A program made the position numbers and the translations under genes. Shown piece by piece: positions 60,117 through 64,000 of a DNA stretch of 64,000 bases (its first letter is position 1; each line of letters begins with the position of its first letter). Under the pieces are notes generated by a model. It searched no databases, was not told where the DNA came from, and worked only from the letters and a program-made list of their open reading frames with translations. This DNA is from Allodiplogaster sudhausi. Lineage: Eukaryota; Nematoda; Chromadorea; Rhabditida; Diplogasteridae. The stretch is from the NCBI GenBank assembly GCA_945643635.1, contig CALZFC010000019.1, positions 2,002,501 to 2,066,500 on the forward strand, given 5' to 3'.

Positions 60117-61898
60117 CATCGCTTCGATTCTTGCTTGACGTAGCCAAAGTTCATCCGTAGCTGCTCCAAGAAGACGAAGAGCAGAATCGTGTGCGGGGCG
60201 AGGCGCGCCCACGACGGGAGGAAGCCTGAGTGAGATCAAGATAGCAACTGGTTCTCGACCCGTTGGTGGTAAGGGAGGGACATAAAAAGGTACCCTTGAA
60301 GAAGGCAGTCGGGCCCGTCTTCGCCGTGTAGAGGGCGCAGTCAACTAAACCCTGAAAGTGGCAAGGTTAGAAGGGAGAGGATTCCTCTTCCGACGAACCT
60401 TGAACTCGCCGGGCGCCGCATTCATCATGCGCGTCTTGAGGACGTCGAGTGGCTGCGTCATTCCGGTAGCAATCGACGCTGCCGCGAACGAGGCCGTGAA
60501 GTGGGTGACGACGTTGTCCTGGATGGAAAACGAGACAGGTTACGGTAGACACGAAAGCAGATAATCGTCAATATAATGGGAATGAGCTATTCATACCGTG
60601 CCAAGGCCGTTCTGGATGATGAGCAGCTTGATTTGGTCGTAGAAGGCGAGCTGCCCGATGTTCATCATGATCGCTCTGTAATGAATTTGATGAAATGAAA
60701 AAAAAATGAATTCCAAAAAAAAAAAATGGAATAAAACAGAACAAAGAAGAAGAAATATCTTTTCAAATCAGACCTGCCGACGGCCATGGAAGCTCCTCCC
60801 CAGAGACGCGTGACGCCCTCTTCCCTCAGGATGCGCGCGACTCCGTCCAACGCGTGCTTGTAGTTCCGACGGTCGGCCGGCGGCAGCTGCATGAGGAAGG
60901 AATGAAGCGGAGACAGAAGCTGATCAAGAGACTACCTTGACGTCATTCTGCATGCGGACGTTGACGAGATCTCCCGGAGTGCCGACGAAGCCGCCGGCCG
61001 CGCCCGCCGCGCCCGCCATCGCCACTTTCTGCACGAACGACAGACGATCCTCCGGCACGCCCGTCTGTTATGAGTCTTCTTTTTATTCGTTAAAATTGTA
61101 AGCCATATAAAAGATATATCTTAAAACGTTGACAATGTTTGAGAGAATTTTCTCCGACTGATTCTTTTGGTAGATCAGAAGATAAAATACATAGCTTTCG
61201 TGGTTTCCGAACCTGTTTCTTCATAAAGTCGTAGAGGCCAAAGCGAGTGAGTGAGTAAGTGAACTGGCGGAGCAGAGATGCAGAGATGCCAGCGTAAAAG
61301 GCCATCGGCTGAGAATTTGAGAAAGCAAAATTCGGGCCAAAGAACAATTTACATACTTCAAATAAAGTTAGATATGTTTGACAAAGAATGCCTGACGTAT
61401 GTACAAGAAAACATGTTTTATAGGAAGAGATAAAAATGCACAGACCCCGTCCGTCTTGTAGAGCTTAACGGCCATGCCACCGAGGGAGAGCTTTCCCTCT
61501 TGCTGCGTTTGAAGGTGCACCTGAACACTTTGCTTCATTAGAATATATGTACATATTCTCTTTCGGATTCACTCTATCCATTTCTTTCCTTCTCTCAATT
61601 TTCTCTCTCTCTAGCTGTCTCAATCCCTGATTCTCTCATCTCTCTCTCTCTCCTCTCTCTTCTAACTCCCTCTACTTTTTTTCTCTCTCTCTCCTCTCTC
61701 TTCTCTCTCCCTCTACTTCTCTCTCTCCCGCTCTCTTGTTCTCTCTCTCTTTCTTTCTCTTGCCTTGAGCAAGTCGAGTGGATGAGTGCAGCAAGCAGCG
61801 CCGGCAGACGCGAGTCCTCCAAAGTACCATCGCCCGATTCTCTTCGTCTCGGTCGGCTTCGTCGTGCTTCCCGAGGGGGAAGAAGAGGGAGCCGCCAT
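60117..61898 (-). CDS. Mitochondrial dicarboxylate carrier (SLC25A10-like)
   Basis: Nine exons: 61898-61764 (MAAPSSSPSG, then RWYFGGLASAGAACCTHPLD), 61520-61446 (VHLQTQQEGKLSLGGMAVKL), 61308-61213 (PMAFYAGISASLLRQFTYSL, TRFGLYDFMKKQ), 61064-60936 (VGTPGDLVNVRMQNDVK), 60886-60774 (RRNYKHALDGVARILREEGV), 60675-60597 (MNIGQLAFYDQIKLL), 60518-60399 (TQPLDVLKTRMMNAAPGEFK), 60351-60294 and 60225-60117 (ARLAPHTILLFVFLEQLRMN, stop TGA). About 290 residues, the normal length. The three carrier signatures (THPLDLLK, TPGDLVNVR, TQPLDVLKTR) are all present. By family it exchanges malate or succinate for phosphate across the inner mitochondrial membrane. Intron 1 uses a GC donor (AAG before GCAAGA) and contains a GA array on the coding strand. 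No frame breaks are seen. Confidence 0.93.
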
Positions 61899-61904
61899 TG
61901 TCAA

Positions 61905-63290
61905 TATCTGATATTTAGAATTAAATTAAAATTAATATAAATAAATAATCCATTTAAGAGAATGTTATCTGCTAGAAGTGAGGATTCTTGCGGATGAATT
62001 TGTTTTTGCTTCGTGTGAAGTGAAGCGAATCAACAAACGAATAAAACAATCGGCGAAGGTGGTCGGAAAAAGACAACGGAATTTCGTTGAGAGCGAGACG
62101 CGAGCGGAGAGAAAGAATAGCGATGAGAGATTTAGAGAAGAAACGAATCTTCGTCGTTAAATTCCAAGAACGAACATGAGCTGAGGCGCCGGAGACGACC
62201 GGCCGGCGGGAGAAAAAGGAATAAGAATGAAATGGGAGGGAAGTGCTTCTAAACAAGTCTCACTGACAAGCGCATAGCAAAATAAAGCTGAAAGCTGTCA
62301 AACGCATTGCCTAGCCTCCCGTGCAAATCGTTGACTTTCTTGAGAAATTACGTCAGGATGTGCCAAAGAAATAAAAGAAGAGATCAGTGGGCTCTCGAGT
62401 GCCTGGACACCGCAGTTGTGGAGGAGGGCGAATGGGGCGAGAGAGAACAGAGAGGCAAAGTGAGTGAGAAATAGAATGAGTAGGGAGAGAGAGAGAGAGA
62501 GACAGCGAGAGAGATAGACGAGAGAGAAAGCGAGACGAAAGAGGTGAGGGTGGTGAGAGGGTCACTCAGGGGAGGGAGTGTGTGAGAGGAGAGAGTCCAG
62601 GCTGTCCCTGTGTGTTCTGACACTCGATCAGAGGACAACTTCCACACAGCTCAAAGTCCATCCGAGCTTCGCTATCGCAGGTGGGCTCTTTTCGCACCCT
62701 CCATAGAACGAGCTTGAATAAATCCAAAGCTCAAAAGCTCATTATTATTCGTACGAAATCCAGAAAAAAAATGCCGGATTGATTGATTCCTTTCTTTTTG
62801 GGCTGACTTCAGTATGTTGGAGATGAGTGTCAGAGTAGTGAGTGAGGAGAAAGAGAAAATAGAAAGAGAAAAGAAGACAGATGTGAGATGGAATAACGGG
62901 ATGTCTCAATAACAACTATGACAATATTAAAAACTAAAGAAAGACAAACACATCGTGACCTTAAAACAATAACACATTTGAAGTATCAAGATTGAAACGC
63001 ATTAATCGCTGTTTCCATCTTCTCTTGCACACTAATGGATATTTTTCTGCTGCTCGAGAAGAGATAAAAGTGAGCTGATAACGGGTAATTTTGCTTTGTC
63101 AACGTTCTCCTGTGCAACACTCTGCTATACGATTCTCTTCACCTTTAGTCGTTAATTTATCACAATCGAATCTCCTAGCACCATCAACAGCAAACTTAGA
63201 CTAGGAAAGAGTTTAGTCCCTCGTGAGAGTGTCGTTTATATGTACTTTGACAAAATGTGCTCCGTCTCCATTCCTTTATATCCCTCATTC
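61905..63290. other. No gene seen
   Basis: Upstream of the carrier; contains GA-rich runs (62480-62535) and unremarkable AT-rich DNA. Presumed 5' region of the carrier gene. Confidence 0.45.
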
Positions 63291-63293
63291 TCC

Positions 63294-63295
<2 letters not shown>

Positions 63296-63341
<46 letters not shown>

Positions 63342-63396
63342 GTCTTACCACCTTTGTCTCTCTCTCTCTCTCTCTATCTCTGTCTTACCACCTTTG

Positions 63397-63435
<39 letters not shown>

Positions 63436-63595
63436 GAAATCTCTCTCTCTCTCTCTCTCTCTCGAAATCTCTCTCTCTCTCTCAATCTCTCTCTCTGTCT
63501 GTCTGTCTGTCTCTCTCTCTCACTCTCTCTCTCTCTGTCCCAGTCTTACCACCTATCTCTATGTCGCTCTCTCTCCCTCCCTCTCCCGTGGCCTG
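63296..63595. repeat. CT microsatellite with higher-order repeat
   Basis: CT array with recurrent interruptions TGTCTTACCACCTTTGTCTC (63340-63360, repeated at 63382-63402, related at 63542) and CTCGAAATCTCT, indicating duplication of about 42-bp blocks. Confidence 0.9.
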
Positions 63596-63735
63596 ATACA
63601 CGTGGGGATCACCCTTTGGCGTCATGTCGTTGACACCGGGATGGGGTGAGTGTTGTTTGAGGGGGGGGGGGGTGAAGCTCATACTAGGTGCAAGCAGAGT
63701 GTGACTTGGGAAAGGTAGACGCATACAAGCGCCTC

Positions 63736-63885
63736 TGCCATCACCCCATTCGGAGGAAGCTGAACGAAAAAAAAAGATCAAGACTAGAGAACGTACAAAC
63801 TCTTTGCAAAGAAAGTCATACTTCTTATAAATATTTGCCATCACCCCATTCGGAGGAAGCTGAACGAAAAAAAAAGATCAAGACT
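63736..63885. repeat. 50-bp direct repeats, 100 bp apart
   Basis: Positions 63736-63785 and 63836-63885 are identical (TGCCATCACCCCATTCGGAG through GATCAAGACT). The spacing is exactly 100 bp, so this is one and a half units of a 100-bp repeat. Confidence 0.92.
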
Positions 63886-63886
63886 T

Positions 63887-63957
63887 CAATTATTTCCGAT
63901 TTCATTAAGTGTTCTGAGAGCTCCTGTCAGAACACTTCATGAAATCGGAAATAATTG
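63887..63957. repeat. 31-bp inverted repeat (hairpin)
   Basis: CAATTATTTCCGATTTCATT at the left and AATCGGAAATAATTG at the right belong to 31-nt arms with one mismatch and a 9-nt loop (GAGCTCCTG region). It directly abuts the second 50-bp repeat. Confidence 0.92.
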
Positions 63958-64000
63958 AAAACTGCCAGATGAATATATTACAGCAATAAAAGAGCAATAA

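Noticed and set aside
63223..63649. Three overlapping Ser/Leu-rich ORFs near the window end
   Set aside because: CT microsatellite artefact with no coding bias or splice context.
63736..63885. CRISPR-like direct repeats
   Set aside because: Only two units and a eukaryotic context with spliced genes; no cas genes.

Overview
The window looks like a repeat-choked piece of an animal genome, most probably a nematode. Genes are split into exons of about 50-200 nt with canonical splice signals. A 22-nt sequence at 4553-4574 differs from nematode SL1 at only two positions. The gene set is Argonaute, a single-domain tyrosine phosphatase, a mitochondrial dicarboxylate carrier and small secreted Cys-rich proteins. 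The phylum call is an inference; the species cannot be named from this sequence. Most long SLSLSL, YLSI or RERER open frames are translated CT, TATC or GA microsatellites, not genes.

Layout. (1) 1-5.1 kb: MITE remnants, a local duplication carrying a TA-flanked MITE, and a foldback element with the SL1-like sequence in its loop. (2) 5.1-20.1, 31.9-36.0 and 49.0-54.9 kb: five copies of a segmental repeat (four on +, one on -) that carries a small secreted Cys-rich gene. The gene can be followed exon by exon with conserved lengths and phases in three copies; two copies keep only the signal-peptide exon. (3) 20.1-26.1 kb: another foldback element, a small single-pass membrane protein gene (+) and a short Gly/Tyr/Gln-rich gene (-). 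(4) 26.2-31.3 kb: an Argonaute gene (+) with an RGG-type insert in its PAZ region and apparent frameshifts in PIWI. (5) 32.2-33.8 kb: a large foldback element inserted in the segmental repeat. (6) 36.4-45.9 kb: a small Cys-rich gene, then a gene of unknown function whose exon is split by a 6.1-kb transposon with terminal inverted repeats, a CTG target duplication and a minus-strand tnp2-like (CACTA/EnSpm-type) transposase gene. (7) 55.2-56.2 kb: a second, degenerate Argonaute fragment (-). (8) 57.4-59.4 kb: protein tyrosine phosphatase (-). (9) 60.1-61.9 kb: SLC25A10-like dicarboxylate carrier (-). (10) 62-64 kb: CT arrays, 100-bp-spaced direct repeats and a perfect-looking hairpin.

The strongest signals for a second look are the multi-copy secreted Cys-rich family, the transposon caught inside a coding exon, three foldback elements with TA ends (two supported by paralogous empty sites), the RGG-in-PAZ Argonaute with a decayed PIWI paralogue 24 kb away, and the SL1-like and U2 snRNA-like fragments embedded in mobile DNA. 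Short out-of-frame indels occur in several otherwise well-preserved genes, so assembly error and pseudogenisation both have to be considered.
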